Source: JBIOJB01 sp044450465
GTDB lineage: Bacteria > Chloroflexota > Dormibacteria > Dormibacterales > Dormibacteraceae
Length of the DNA: 24,705 nt
Direction of reading: 5' to 3'
Assembly (NCBI GenBank): GCA_044450465.1
Contig: JBIOJB010000042.1
Location: 1 to 24,705, forward strand
In this document: one piece after another, positions 8,600 to 16,189 of the stretch
Position numbering within the stretch: position 1 is the first letter of the stretch
Layout of the letters: every line of letters begins with the position of its first letter
Program-made: the position numbers and the translations under genes
Notes under the pieces: generated by a model
Told to the model about the DNA's origin: nothing
Database searches by the model: none
Seen by the model: only the letters and a program-made list of their open reading frames with translations

Positions 8600-9633
8600 T
8601 TGGACAACCGCGCAATCACGTGTATATCGGCCTCGGGAAGGCCGTCGATGATGCGATCGACCAGCGTGGGTCGAAGGCGGTCCCTCCACCCGATGCCTGT
8701 CGTCTCACCGACGACCACGTGATCCGAGCCGGCGTCGTGCGCCGCGCGGATGATGGCGTGGGCCGGATCGTCCCCGGCCAGCACGGCGAACGAGCAGCCC
8801 AGCTGCTGCGCCAGCTCTCGATATCGATCGACGCTGACGTCTTCGGCGGGGTCGGAGACCACCGTCACCACAAGGCAGAATCCGCCGCGGCGCCTGGCCA
8901 GCCTCGCGCCGCGCCGCATGAGCTCTTCGGACGACGAGCCACCTGAAACCGCGACCAGCACGTCCTCCGGCGAGTCCACAACCCGCCGGGAGCGCGCCAT
9001 CGAATCCGCCACCAGCCGGAGCCCGATCTGGCGCATCGCGGCGAGGTTGGCCGGGCGGAAGAAGTTATCCAGGGCGGCGTCGACTTTGTCCTTGGCGTAG
9101 ATGTTGCCGTGGCGCATGCGCTTGCGCAGGGCCTCGGGGGCGATGTCGATGAACTGGACCACGTCGGCCGTGTCCAGCTCCTTGTCCGGAACCGTCTCCC
9201 GAACCGCGATGCCGGTCACCTTCTCGACGAGGTCCTTGACGCTTTCGACGTGCTGAATATTGACGGTCGAAATGACGTTGATCCCCGCGTCGCGAAGCGT
9301 CTCAACGTCCTGCCAGCGCTTGTAGTGCTTCAGGCCCGGCGCGTTGGTGTGGGCGAGCTCGTCCACGAGCGCCACCTCGGGCTTTCGATTCAGCACCCAC
9401 TTGAGGTCCATGTCGGCCAGGGTCGCGCCCTTGTACGAAACGGTGGTGCGCGGCGCGATCTCCAGCCCATCGAGCAGCTCGACGGTGCGCGGACGGTTGT
9501 AGGTCTCGACGTAGGCGACCACCACGTCATGGCCCGCTCGCGTCAGGTCATGGGCTTCGCGCAGCATGGCGAAGGTCTTGCCGGCGCCAGGGGTGGCGCC
9601 CAGGTAGATCTTGAGATGTCCCCTGGTCGACAT
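8596..9633 (-). CDS. kdpD: KdpD N-terminal potassium sensor (KdpD + USP domains, no kinase)
   Basis: The 345-residue protein matches only the cytoplasmic N-terminal half of the E. coli turgor/potassium sensor KdpD. The P-loop GATPGAGKT is at residues 12-20, Walker B VALVDELAHTN puts the acid at D91, and GINVISTVNIQHVES and GNIYAKDKVDAALDNFF are classical KdpD motifs. A USP domain runs from about 224 to the end; in other bacteria this domain can bind cyclic di-AMP. DUF4118 helices, GAF and kinase domains are absent; a DUF4118 kinase is encoded at 17155-18300. Kinase-less KdpD proteins are known from cyanobacterial and Deinococcus kdp operons. ATG at 9633 has only a weak ribosome site, but no earlier start codon is in frame. 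It follows kdpC after 125 bases and overlaps the next gene by 4. Confidence 0.92.
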   Translation of the reverse strand: MSTRGHLKIYLGATPGAGKTFAMLREAHDLTRAGHDVVVAYVETYNRPRTVELLDGLEIAPRTTVSYKGATLADMDLKWVLNRKPEVALVDELAHTNAPGLKHYKRWQDVETLRDAGINVISTVNIQHVESVKDLVEKVTGIAVRETVPDKELDTADVVQFIDIAPEALRKRMRHGNIYAKDKVDAALDNFFRPANLAAMRQIGLRLVADSMARSRRVVDSPEDVLVAVSGGSSSEELMRRGARLARRRGGFCLVVTVVSDPAEDVSVDRYRELAQQLGCSFAVLAGDDPAHAIIRAAHDAGSDHVVVGETTGIGWRDRLRPTLVDRIIDGLPEADIHVIARLSK

Positions 9634-9758
9634 CCCGGTCGGGGCGGGCGAGCGAAGGCCGGGCGCGGTGGTGCGCCACGGTGCAGGCTTGGGTGAGGCG
9701 GCGCCTGGTGGTTGCTCGATAGGCTGATTATTCCTGCCGCGAACCCGAACCGCGCTCG

Positions 9759-10373
9759 CTAGCCGGCCTCGCCGTTGTCCAACGCCAGGTTGATCTCCAG
9801 CACGTTGACGCAGGGTTCGCCGAAGATCCCGAAGAACCGGCCCTGAGTGTACTTGTCTACCAGTGCCTGCATCTTGGCCGGGCTGATGCCGCGGACGGCG
9901 GCGACTCGCTGTGCCTGAATGTCGGCATTGGCCACCGAGATGTTGGGGTCGAGGCCGCTGAAGTCGGTGGTGACCATGTCGACTGGGACGCCGTTCGTAA
10001 TGTTCTTCTCGACAGTAAGGATCTGCTGGACCTGTGCCTGCACGCGACTGATCAAGTTCTGGTTGGTCGGCCCGTAGTTGCTCCCGGCCGAGTTATTGGC
10101 GGCGTATGGAAGAGGCTGACCCGTGCTCGGGTCGACCGTCGCGGAGGGACGTGGGTGAAAGTAGCGGGCATCGTTCGGGTCGAACCACTGTCCGATCAGC
10201 TTGGAGCCGACCACCTGCCCGTTCTGGGTGATGAGGCTGCCGTTGGCCTGGCTGTTGAAGAGCACTTGAATGATGCCCGTCATTCCGACCCCATAGACGA
10301 GCCCGGTGAAGAGCGCGAACACGAGAGTGAGGCGAATCGCTCTCACGGTCTCTCCAGGAAATGACTTCAACAT
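9759..10373 (-). CDS. kdpC: Potassium-transporting ATPase subunit C
   Basis: KdpC is the single-helix accessory subunit that stabilises KdpFABC and raises the ATP affinity of KdpB. The 204 residues show the N-terminal helix (LTLVFALFTGLVYGVGMTGI), then GSKLIGQWFDPNDARYFHPRPS, SAGSNYGPTNQNL, and the C-terminal DPNISVANADIQAQRVAAVRGIS and VNVLEINLALD, all KdpC signatures. AGGAGT overlaps the kdpB stop and lies 6 bases before the ATG, so translation is coupled. The gap between subunits B and C is 9 bases. Confidence 0.96.
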   Translation of the reverse strand: MLKSFPGETVRAIRLTLVFALFTGLVYGVGMTGIIQVLFNSQANGSLITQNGQVVGSKLIGQWFDPNDARYFHPRPSATVDPSTGQPLPYAANNSAGSNYGPTNQNLISRVQAQVQQILTVEKNITNGVPVDMVTTDFSGLDPNISVANADIQAQRVAAVRGISPAKMQALVDKYTQGRFFGIFGEPCVNVLEINLALDNGEAG

Positions 10374-10382
10374 GTTTGACTC

Positions 10383-12488
10383 CTATGCCGACAGGTGAAT
10401 CGCCGTGATGAGGACGTCGATCACCTTTATGCCCGCGAACGGGGCGATGATGCCGCCGAGTCCATAGATCAGCAGATTGTTTCGCAGCAGCGCGGATGCG
10501 CCTATTGGGCGGTAGCGCACGCCGCGTAAGGCCAGAGGAACCAGCGCGATGATGATCAGGGCGTTGAAGATCACAGCTGAAAGCACTGCGCTGTTTGGGC
10601 TGTGGAGCTGCATGATGTTCAGGGCGCTCAGCTCGGGCAGGGCCACGAAGAACATCGCCGGGATGATGGCGAAGTACTTTGCCACGTCGTTGGCGATGCT
10701 GAAGGTCGTCAGCGCACCGCGGGTGATCAGCATCTGCTTGCCGGCCTCGACGATCTCGATGAGCTTGGTGGGGTCACTGTCCAGGTCGATCAGGTTGCCG
10801 GCTTCCTTGGCCGCCTGAGTACCGGTGTTCATCGCAACCGCAACATCGGCCTGGGCTAGCGCCGGCGCGTCGTTTGTGCCGTCGCCCGTCATCGCGATCA
10901 TCCGGCCGGCTGTCTGCTCGTTCTTGATGAGCTCCAATTTCTTCTCGGGAGTCGCCTGTGCCAGGAAGTCGTCGACCCCGGACTCTTTGGCGATCGCCGC
11001 GGCCGTCAGCGGGTTGTCGCCGGTGATCATCACTGTGCGAAGTCCCATCCGTCGCAATTCCTCGAAGCGCTCGCGGATTCCGGGCTTGACGATGTCCTTC
11101 AGATGGATCACACCGAGAATCGTCTTGTTCTCTCCGACCACCAGCGGCGTGCCCCCTGACCGGCCAATGATGTCGACATGTTCGCGGACCTCGGCCGGCA
11201 GTTCCTTCTCGCTCCATCGAGCCATGGCGTCGTCGGCCCCTTTGCGAATGGCTCGACCGTCGCCCGGGGTCCCCGCGAAGCCTGCTTCGCGGGGTGGGAA
11301 GTCGACACCGCTCATCCTGGTGGTGGCTGAAAATGGCACGAAGGTCATCTTGGAGCGATCGTGCTCATGCGAGTTGTGGCCGAGACGCCCGGCGAGTGCG
11401 ACGATGGACTTGCCTTCGGGCGTCTCGTCGGCCAGGCTGGCCAGTTCGGCGGCTTCGATCAGGCGCTCCATCGCGACCCCTGGAGCCGGGACGAACTCTG
11501 CGGCCTGCCGGTTGCCGAACGTGATGGTGCCGGTCTTGTCTAGAAGTAGGGTGTCGACGTCGCCGGCCGCTTCCACCGCACGTCCAGACAGGGCGATAAC
11601 GTTGCGCTGCATCAGGCGGTCGATGCCGGCGATGCCGATCGCGGACAGCAAACCGCCAATCGTGGTCGGGATCAAGCAGACCAATAGAGCGATGAGGACC
11701 GTGACCGTGACAGAGGTGCCGGCGTAGATCGCAAATGGCTGAAGCGTGACGGTCGCGACAACAAAGATGATCGTCAACGCGGCGAGCAGGATGTTGAGGG
11801 CGATCTCGTTGGGAGTCTTACGCCGTGAGGCGCTCTCGACCAAGTGAATCATCCGGTCGAGGAAGGTCTCACCTGGGTTGGCGGTGATCTCAACCACTAT
11901 GCGATCGGATAGCACCCTGGTGCCACCCGTCACAGCTGACCTATCTCCACCGGACTCGCGGATCACCGGCGCGGATTCGCCGGTAATGGCCGACTCGTCA
12001 ATCGAGGCTATGCCCTCGATCACATCGCCGTCTCCCGGCACTATGTCGCCCGCCTCACACACGACGAGATCGCCCTTCTTCAACTGTGTAGAGGAAACGC
12101 GCTCCTCTACGCCGTTCACCAAGCGCCGGGCGATAGTCTCCGAGCGAGTCTTGCGGAGTGCTGCCGCCTGAGCCTTGCCGCGCCCTTCCGCCAGCGCCTC
12201 CGCGAAGTTGGCAAACAGGACGGTGAACCACAGCCAGATCGTGATCTGGCCAACGAAAAGCTCGTTGTTGGGTCCGCTGAGGCCGGGTGTTCCGTTGAAC
12301 AAGTCGACGGCGAAGATGATCGTGGTGATCACCGAACCCACCTCGACCACGAACATGACCGGGTTGCGGGCCATCCAGCGTGGGTCGAGCTTTGCCAGGC
12401 TAGCCAAGATCGCCGGCAACAGAATCGCGCGATCGGTCAGGCTGCTTCGCCCTCTCCGCCGTTCGTGTTTCTGGATCGTCTGTTCCAT
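10383..12488 (-). CDS. kdpB: Potassium-transporting ATPase subunit B (P-type ATPase)
   Basis: KdpB hydrolyses ATP to drive high-affinity potassium import. The 701 residues are full length. Residue landmarks: TGES at 169-172 (dephosphorylation loop; the serine aligns with the E. coli Ser162 inhibitory phosphosite), the helix-4 segment CLIPTTIGGLLSAIGIAG, the phosphorylated Asp D317 in LLLDKTGTITFGNR, FSATTRMSGVD and KGADDAM in the nucleotide domain, VITGDNPLTAAAIA, and the hinge MTGDGTNDAPALAQADVAVAMNTGTQAAKEA. The C-terminal helices carry the KdpB-specific SIANDVAKYFAIIPAMF. It starts 3 bases after the kdpA stop. There is no clear ribosome site, so translation probably depends on coupling to kdpA. 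Confidence 0.98.
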   Translation of the reverse strand: MEQTIQKHERRRGRSSLTDRAILLPAILASLAKLDPRWMARNPVMFVVEVGSVITTIIFAVDLFNGTPGLSGPNNELFVGQITIWLWFTVLFANFAEALAEGRGKAQAAALRKTRSETIARRLVNGVEERVSSTQLKKGDLVVCEAGDIVPGDGDVIEGIASIDESAITGESAPVIRESGGDRSAVTGGTRVLSDRIVVEITANPGETFLDRMIHLVESASRRKTPNEIALNILLAALTIIFVVATVTLQPFAIYAGTSVTVTVLIALLVCLIPTTIGGLLSAIGIAGIDRLMQRNVIALSGRAVEAAGDVDTLLLDKTGTITFGNRQAAEFVPAPGVAMERLIEAAELASLADETPEGKSIVALAGRLGHNSHEHDRSKMTFVPFSATTRMSGVDFPPREAGFAGTPGDGRAIRKGADDAMARWSEKELPAEVREHVDIIGRSGGTPLVVGENKTILGVIHLKDIVKPGIRERFEELRRMGLRTVMITGDNPLTAAAIAKESGVDDFLAQATPEKKLELIKNEQTAGRMIAMTGDGTNDAPALAQADVAVAMNTGTQAAKEAGNLIDLDSDPTKLIEIVEAGKQMLITRGALTTFSIANDVAKYFAIIPAMFFVALPELSALNIMQLHSPNSAVLSAVIFNALIIIALVPLALRGVRYRPIGASALLRNNLLIYGLGGIIAPFAGIKVIDVLITAIHLSA

Positions 12489-12491
12489 GGC

Positions 12492-14216
12492 TTAGTGAAG
12501 GTGTCCTGCCGCCAGCTGGAATTGCTCGAGCAGCGGGCCGAGGGCCAGGGCAGGGAAGAACGTCAGGGCGCCCACGATGATGATCACGCCGATAAGAAGG
12601 CCGACGAAGAGGGGTGTGTCCGTGCGGAATGTGCCGGAGCTCGCCGGAACCACCTTCTTACCCGCGAGGGCGCCAGCCAGGGCGAGGATGGGGACATAGA
12701 AGATGTAGCGGCCGGTCCACATTGCAATACCGAGGGCCGTGTTGTAGTAGACGGTGTTTCCAGTCAGACCGGCGAATGCGCTGCCGTTGTTGCCGTTGGT
12801 CGACGAGAACGCGTAAAGGATTTCGGTAAAGCCATGCGGGCCGGCGTTCAGCGGTCCCGCCTGGCCTTGTTTGGTGAGCACCGAGATCGCCGTCCAGACC
12901 AGGATGTTGAAGGCGCTGGTCAGGATGACCAGAGACGCAAGGCGGACCTCCTTGGATTCGATCTTCTTGCCCAGGTACTCGGGCGTGCGGCCCACCATCA
13001 GGCCGGCGATGAACACGGCCAGCACCGCGAAGACGAGCATCCCGTACAGGCCCGCGCCAACGCCGCCCGGCGTTACTTCGCCCAGCTGGATCAACACAAG
13101 AGGAACCATTCCGCCGATGGGCGTGTAGCTGTCGTGGCTGGAGTCGACCGAACCCGTGCTCGTACCTGTCGTGGTCGCCGCGAACTGGGCCGAATAGATC
13201 GGCCCGAAGATGACAGATTTACCCTCCAGGTTTCCGCCGGCCTGCGTGGACGTGTTGTTCTGGTTAACACCGACGTTCGTAAGCGCCGGGTTGCCCGATT
13301 GTTCCGCCCAGGCCGCAACCCCGACCCCCGCCGACAGGACAATTCCCATCGTTGCAGCGATCGCTATGCCCTGCTTGACGTTGCCGACCCAGCGGCCGAA
13401 CATCAGGGCCAGCGCGAATGGGATGAGGATCTCGAGAAAGATCTCGAGCTGATTGGTGAAGCCGTTGGGGTTCTCGAAGGGATGAGCGGAGTTGGCGTTG
13501 AACGGGCCACCTCCGTTGTTGCCAAGATCCTTGATCGCCTCTTGTGAGGCAAACGGACCGACGGCGATCGTCTGCACGGCACCTGCAACGGTGTGCGCGA
13601 CCGGGTAGCTCGACAGTGATTGCACCGCACCCTGGGACGCCAACACAAGCGCGGCAACGAAAGCGATCGGGAGCAGCACGTACACCGTCGCGCGCGTGAC
13701 GTCCACATAGAAGTTGCCAAGCGTTTTGAGCTGCCGGCTGGAGATGCCCCGCACGAGGGCCACGGCCATGGCGATACCGGTGGCCGCGGAAAGGAAGTTG
13801 TGCATCACCAGACCGACCATCTGCGAGAAGTACGACATCGTCGTCTCGCCCGTGTAGTTCTGCCAGTTGGTGTTCGTGGTGAAGCTGACCGCCGTGTTGA
13901 AGGCCAGGTCAGGGGCCACAGGGCCGAGTCCCATCGGGTTGAAAGGCAGCTTGTCCTGCAGTCGAAGCACCAGGTAGGTGAAGATCAAGCTCGCGATCGT
14001 CACCATGAGCAAAGAAAGCCCATACCCGATCCAGCTCTGCTCCTTGGTTTCGTCGACTCCCATCAGCCAGTACGCTCCGCGCTCGACCGGCCGCAGAGCT
14101 CGGCTCAAGAAGACTCGCTCGCCCCTGAAGACCTTGACGAGATAGGGCGCCAGGAACCAGGCACCGACCGCTACGGCGACATACGTGACGATGACGCCGA
14201 GAATGTCGAGGACCAT
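12492..14216 (-). CDS. kdpA: Potassium-transporting ATPase subunit A (channel-like subunit)
   Basis: KdpA is the potassium-selective membrane subunit descended from the superfamily of K+ transporters, with four pore repeats. The 574 residues match the family. The filter-like segments are visible in order: AVSFTTNTNWQNYTGE, NNGGGPFNANSAHPFENPN, GEVTPGGVGAGLYG and FSSTNGNNGSAFAGL. An enlarged loop rich in Thr/Ser/Asn (about 320-375) lies before the third repeat, where the family also carries an external loop. It starts at ATG, two bases after the kdpF stop, with GGAG inside the kdpF tail. Membership and role are certain. Confidence 0.98.
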   Translation of the reverse strand: MVLDILGVIVTYVAVAVGAWFLAPYLVKVFRGERVFLSRALRPVERGAYWLMGVDETKEQSWIGYGLSLLMVTIASLIFTYLVLRLQDKLPFNPMGLGPVAPDLAFNTAVSFTTNTNWQNYTGETTMSYFSQMVGLVMHNFLSAATGIAMAVALVRGISSRQLKTLGNFYVDVTRATVYVLLPIAFVAALVLASQGAVQSLSSYPVAHTVAGAVQTIAVGPFASQEAIKDLGNNGGGPFNANSAHPFENPNGFTNQLEIFLEILIPFALALMFGRWVGNVKQGIAIAATMGIVLSAGVGVAAWAEQSGNPALTNVGVNQNNTSTQAGGNLEGKSVIFGPIYSAQFAATTTGTSTGSVDSSHDSYTPIGGMVPLVLIQLGEVTPGGVGAGLYGMLVFAVLAVFIAGLMVGRTPEYLGKKIESKEVRLASLVILTSAFNILVWTAISVLTKQGQAGPLNAGPHGFTEILYAFSSTNGNNGSAFAGLTGNTVYYNTALGIAMWTGRYIFYVPILALAGALAGKKVVPASSGTFRTDTPLFVGLLIGVIIIVGALTFFPALALGPLLEQFQLAAGHLH

Positions 14217-14218
14217 CG

Positions 14219-14314
14219 CTAGAACCGCTCCGGGAAGAGCAGCGCGACGAATAGGTAGACCGTCACGACCACGGCGACGATCCCGCTGATGATGTAAGGC
14301 AGCTGGGCTGACAT
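14219..14314 (-). CDS. kdpF: Potassium-transporting ATPase subunit F
   Basis: A 31-residue single-helix peptide begins MSAQLPYIISGIVAV and ends LFPERF. The hydrophobic core and the terminal PE(R/A)F are the hallmark of KdpF, the small subunit that stabilises the KdpFABC complex in the membrane. Its ATG shares one base with the stop of the micro-ORF upstream, and its stop lies two bases before the kdpA ATG. It has no ribosome site of its own, so coupling is likely. Confidence 0.93.
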   Translation of the reverse strand: MSAQLPYIISGIVAVVVTVYLFVALLFPERF

Positions 14315-14406
14315 CAGGGAAGCTTTTCCAGCCCGCGGATGTACACGAGGCTCACGACCGTGAGGAACAGCGTCAAGCCGACCATCCAAGCGTCAAGAGA
14401 CGTCAT
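14314..14406 (-). CDS. Single-helix micro-protein heading the kdp operon
   Basis: The ATG at 14406 opens a 30-codon frame reading MTSLDAWMVGLTLFL, then a hydrophobic stretch and a tail YIRGLEKLP. It would form one membrane helix with a short basic/acidic C-terminus. Its TGA overlaps the kdpF ATG (TGATG), the arrangement used throughout the operon. It is not KdpF, which is the next gene. I have a recollection of short ORFs ending in an R-x-x-E-x-L tail ahead of kdpF/kdpA in other phyla, but cannot verify it. The promoter-like element 7 bases upstream makes this ATG the likely transcript start. A role as an extra Kdp subunit or as a coupling leader peptide is inference. Confidence 0.6.
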   Translation of the reverse strand: MTSLDAWMVGLTLFLTVVSLVYIRGLEKLP

Positions 14407-14413
14407 CTCGGCA

Positions 14414-14448
14414 ACCGTAAACCCTGCCGAGTCAACGGGGAATCAACG
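14414..14448 (-). promoter_or_regulatory. Putative kdp promoter with direct-repeat (KdpE-type) operator
   Basis: On the minus strand the sequence reads GTTGAT-TCCCC-GTTGAC (14447 to 14431), then 11 bases and TACGGT (14419-14414), then 7 bases to the ATG of the micro-ORF. The two hexamers have an 11-bp period, the usual spacing of tandem sites for OmpR/PhoB-family regulators such as KdpE. The same layout occurs at 15573-15606. There is no good -35, which fits an activator-dependent promoter with the operator covering the -35 region and a leaderless transcript. Confidence 0.6.
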
Positions 14449-14491
14449 AAAGTCCCAGCCTCCCAGGGGACGATCGGCCCTTCGCAATCGC

Positions 14492-14497
14492 TAGAAT
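14492..14497 (+). promoter_or_regulatory. Possible -10 element for the exchanger gene
   Basis: TAGAAT in the context CGCTAGAATT lies between the divergent kdp and exchanger genes. No matching -35 is visible at 17 bases. CGCTAnnnT also occurs near the starts of znuA (18768), the carboxypeptidase (21397) and the gene at 22659, which is the main support. Confidence 0.35.
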
Positions 14498-14525
14498 TCG
14501 GCCGCGGGATCGGCCCGACTCGAAG

Positions 14526-15554
14526 GTGTGCCGGGAAGGCTGGTCGGCAGGAGGCACACCCATAGGCGCTGCTCTGACCGGAGCCGGATTTGTCGGGGGC
14601 CTGGGCCTGACGCTTGCCGCCAGCGAGCTGATGGCGCGCGGTCTCACGCGCCTCGGGGTCAAGCTCGGTCTCTCCGACGGGCTGCTCGGCTTGCTTGCAG
14701 CGCTCGGAGCCGACGCGCCCGAGCTGTCGTCGGCGGTCATCGCGATCCTGGCGGGTGCAGGCTCGGTCGGGGTGGGCGTGGTGGTGGGCTCGAACCTTTT
14801 CAACCTGGCGGCACTTCTGGGATTCTCATCCTTGCTGGTCGGCGGCATCCGGATGCGCCGAGGCCCGCTGCTGCTTGACGCCGGAGCCGGCGTGGCCCTG
14901 GCGCTGGTCACCGCGGCGATGGTTGCGGGTCTGGCCTCTGCCGCGGTGGCGGCGGTGCCGGCATTTGTCCTCGGCGCCGGTTACGTGGTCGTGCTGGCGG
15001 CTCCGGGACGCTGGCGCGCGCGGCTCGGAGGGCTCCGGTCAGGGGCACCCGAGAGCTTGAATGAGGTGGCGTATGAGGTGAGCCACGACATGCCCGTCGC
15101 GATCCATCACTCCTGGCTTCCGGTCCTGCTTCTGCCGGCAGCGGTGGCCGGTGTGATCGCGGGCAGCTTTGCCATGGTCCATGCGGCTCTCGCGGCGGCT
15201 CCCTCCTTACATATGTCGCAGGACGTGCTCGGGATCGTGGTGCTGGCTGCGTTGACCAGCCTGCCCAACCTGTGGGTCGCACTCCACTTCGCTCGTAACG
15301 ATCGCGGCACGGCGCTTTTTTCAGCCGCGATGAACAGCAACTCGATCAACCTGATCGGAGGGCTCATCGTCCCGGCCCTTTTCACCGGCACCGCCTCCGC
15401 GCGCGGCGCGCTGGGTCCGTTTGTTCTCCTCGTGACTCTGACGCTGGCGGCGACGCTGCTGCCGCTGCCTCGAGGTCACCTCGGCCGGTTCGCTGGGGCC
15501 GTGATCGTCGCTCCCTACCTCGTATTCGCGGCGCTCAAGCTGGCCGGAGGCTGA
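14526..15554 (+). CDS. Sodium/calcium-exchanger-like membrane protein (CaCA family)
   Basis: The protein has about ten hydrophobic segments and two related halves carrying the alpha-repeats of cation/Ca2+ exchangers. The first is GLLGLLAALGADAPEL with GVGVVVGSNLFNLAALLG. The second is LGIVVLAALTSLPNLWVAL with FSAAMNSNSINLIGG. In the family these acidic/Asn/Ser residues bind the transported cation; here the second repeat has PNL instead of PEL, so ion choice may differ. The start is unclear. GTG at 14526 has no proper ribosome site, while a perfect AGGAGG (14549-14554) stands 7 bases before an in-frame ATA at 14562, close to where the first helix begins. Its place beside kdp suggests cation homeostasis, but the ion is unknown. 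Confidence 0.8.
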   Translation: MCREGWSAGGTPIGAALTGAGFVGGLGLTLAASELMARGLTRLGVKLGLSDGLLGLLAALGADAPELSSAVIAILAGAGSVGVGVVVGSNLFNLAALLGFSSLLVGGIRMRRGPLLLDAGAGVALALVTAAMVAGLASAAVAAVPAFVLGAGYVVVLAAPGRWRARLGGLRSGAPESLNEVAYEVSHDMPVAIHHSWLPVLLLPAAVAGVIAGSFAMVHAALAAAPSLHMSQDVLGIVVLAALTSLPNLWVALHFARNDRGTALFSAAMNSNSINLIGGLIVPALFTGTASARGALGPFVLLVTLTLAATLLPLPRGHLGRFAGAVIVAPYLVFAALKLAGG

Positions 15555-15572
15555 AACAAGCCTGGTTCGGTT

Positions 15573-15606
15573 GTTGACGCGTCGTTGATCGCCGGGGTCG
15601 TACTTT
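15573..15606 (+). promoter_or_regulatory. Putative KdpE-type operator and -10 for the 65-residue protein
   Basis: GTTGAC-GCGTC-GTTGAT (15573-15589) is followed after 11 bases by TACTTT (15601-15606). Repeat sequence, 11-bp period and distance to the -10 are the same as upstream of the kdp operon. The predicted transcript would start near 15613, giving a leader of about 65 bases. Confidence 0.55.
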
Positions 15607-15613
15607 CGAGGTG

Positions 15614-15654
15614 CTGGTCGGAAGGCATCGAGGCAATACCCGGATCACGACCAG
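15614..15654 (+). repeat. Inverted repeat in the 5' leader of the 65-residue protein gene
   Basis: CTGGTCG (15614-15620) is repeated inverted as CGACCAG (15648-15654), enclosing 27 bases. It fills most of the predicted untranslated leader and ends 7 bases before the ribosome site at 15662. It may be an RNA hairpin that affects translation or transcript stability; it does not match a riboswitch consensus that I know. Confidence 0.4.
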
Positions 15655-15677
15655 AGTTCATAGGAGGTCGTTCGGAA

Positions 15678-15875
15678 ATGCTGGCTCTCAGTGGAGTCGT
15701 TTACATCGGTCAGCATCACACCGCCGGCTCAGCGAGCGACTGGTTCGCCACCGCCGGGCTGCTGGTCGTGATCGCGCTGGCATTCGGCGCCATGTACCTG
15801 ATGAGCGGCCGTGTTGACAAGCGGCAGCGCATCAACAAGCTCGAGACGTCGGACAGCCACCGCAAGGCTGCGTGA
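15678..15875 (+). CDS. Small single-helix membrane protein, possible Kdp-regulon member
   Basis: The 65-residue product has a short external N-terminus with a His pair (GQHHTAG), one helix (ATAGLLVVIALAFGAMYLM, about 24-42) and a strongly charged cytoplasmic tail (GRVDKRQRINKLETSD). AGGAGG at 15662-15667 lies 10 bases before the ATG, which fixes the start over the upstream in-frame codons. I do not recognise the family. A copy of the kdp operator layout upstream and a strong terminator downstream suggest an independent unit switched on with potassium limitation; that is inference. Size and topology suit a small subunit or regulator of a transporter. Confidence 0.7.
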   Translation: MLALSGVVYIGQHHTAGSASDWFATAGLLVVIALAFGAMYLMSGRVDKRQRINKLETSDSHRKAA

Positions 15876-15880
15876 CCAAG

Positions 15881-15918
15881 AGGCCTGGAGTCCGCCGTCC
15901 CCCGGCGGCTCCAGGCCT
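15881..15918 (+). terminator. Strong intrinsic-terminator-like hairpin
   Basis: AGGCCTGGAG (15881-15890) pairs perfectly with CTCCAGGCCT (15909-15918), and inside it CCGCCG pairs with CGGCGG, leaving a five-base loop and one bulged T. The 16-bp stem begins five bases after the stop of the small membrane protein. The T-run after it is weak (TCTGG), so it could also act mainly as a 3' stabiliser. Confidence 0.7.
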
Positions 15919-15933
15919 TCTGGACGCCCAAAG

Positions 15934-16185
15934 ATGCTGATCACTCACGTCAAACCCACCGATCTCTGGGGCAAGAAGGTCTACGACTCGGACGGCCTCC
16001 TCCTCGGCGAGGTCGTCGCGATCGCAAGCCGCAGGGGGGTCGTCCGCAAGGTCGTGGTGCAGCGCTCGACCGAGAAGCCCGTTCTGAGCGTCGTGCCGCC
16101 GGCAGACACCCGCGTGGTCCACAACCGAATGCTGCTCCCGGGACCCGCACCCATCCGCCGGCCGGAGCTGAGACTGGTCCGCTGA
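15934..16185 (+). CDS. PRC-barrel-like domain protein
   Basis: The 83-residue product contains LWGKKVYDSDGLLLGEVVAI near its start. This is the typical first half of a PRC-barrel domain, a small beta-barrel found in ribosome maturation factors, the photosynthetic reaction centre H chain and many small stress proteins. RKVVVQRS and VLSVVPPADTRVV supply the further strands. The ATG at 15934 lies 15 bases after the hairpin, with no clear ribosome site. The next gene starts 4 bases after its stop, so the two form a pair. The function is unknown. Confidence 0.65.
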   Translation: MLITHVKPTDLWGKKVYDSDGLLLGEVVAIASRRGVVRKVVVQRSTEKPVLSVVPPADTRVVHNRMLLPGPAPIRRPELRLVR

Positions 16186-16189
16186 TCCG

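Noticed and set aside
8600..8689. Longer start for the KdpD-like paralogue at 8689
   Set aside because: It would overlap the upstream sensor by 94 bases and adds a non-family Arg/His-rich stretch; the GTGA overlap at 8599 is typical of this window.
12465..13547. Long open frame antisense to kdpA (360 codons), with others opposite kdpB and znuB
   Set aside because: They lie opposite certain genes, show no family motif and have shadow-frame composition.
15607..15677. Cyclic di-AMP (ydaO) riboswitch before the small membrane protein
   Set aside because: Tempting beside potassium genes, but the leader is too short and lacks the ydaO consensus segments.
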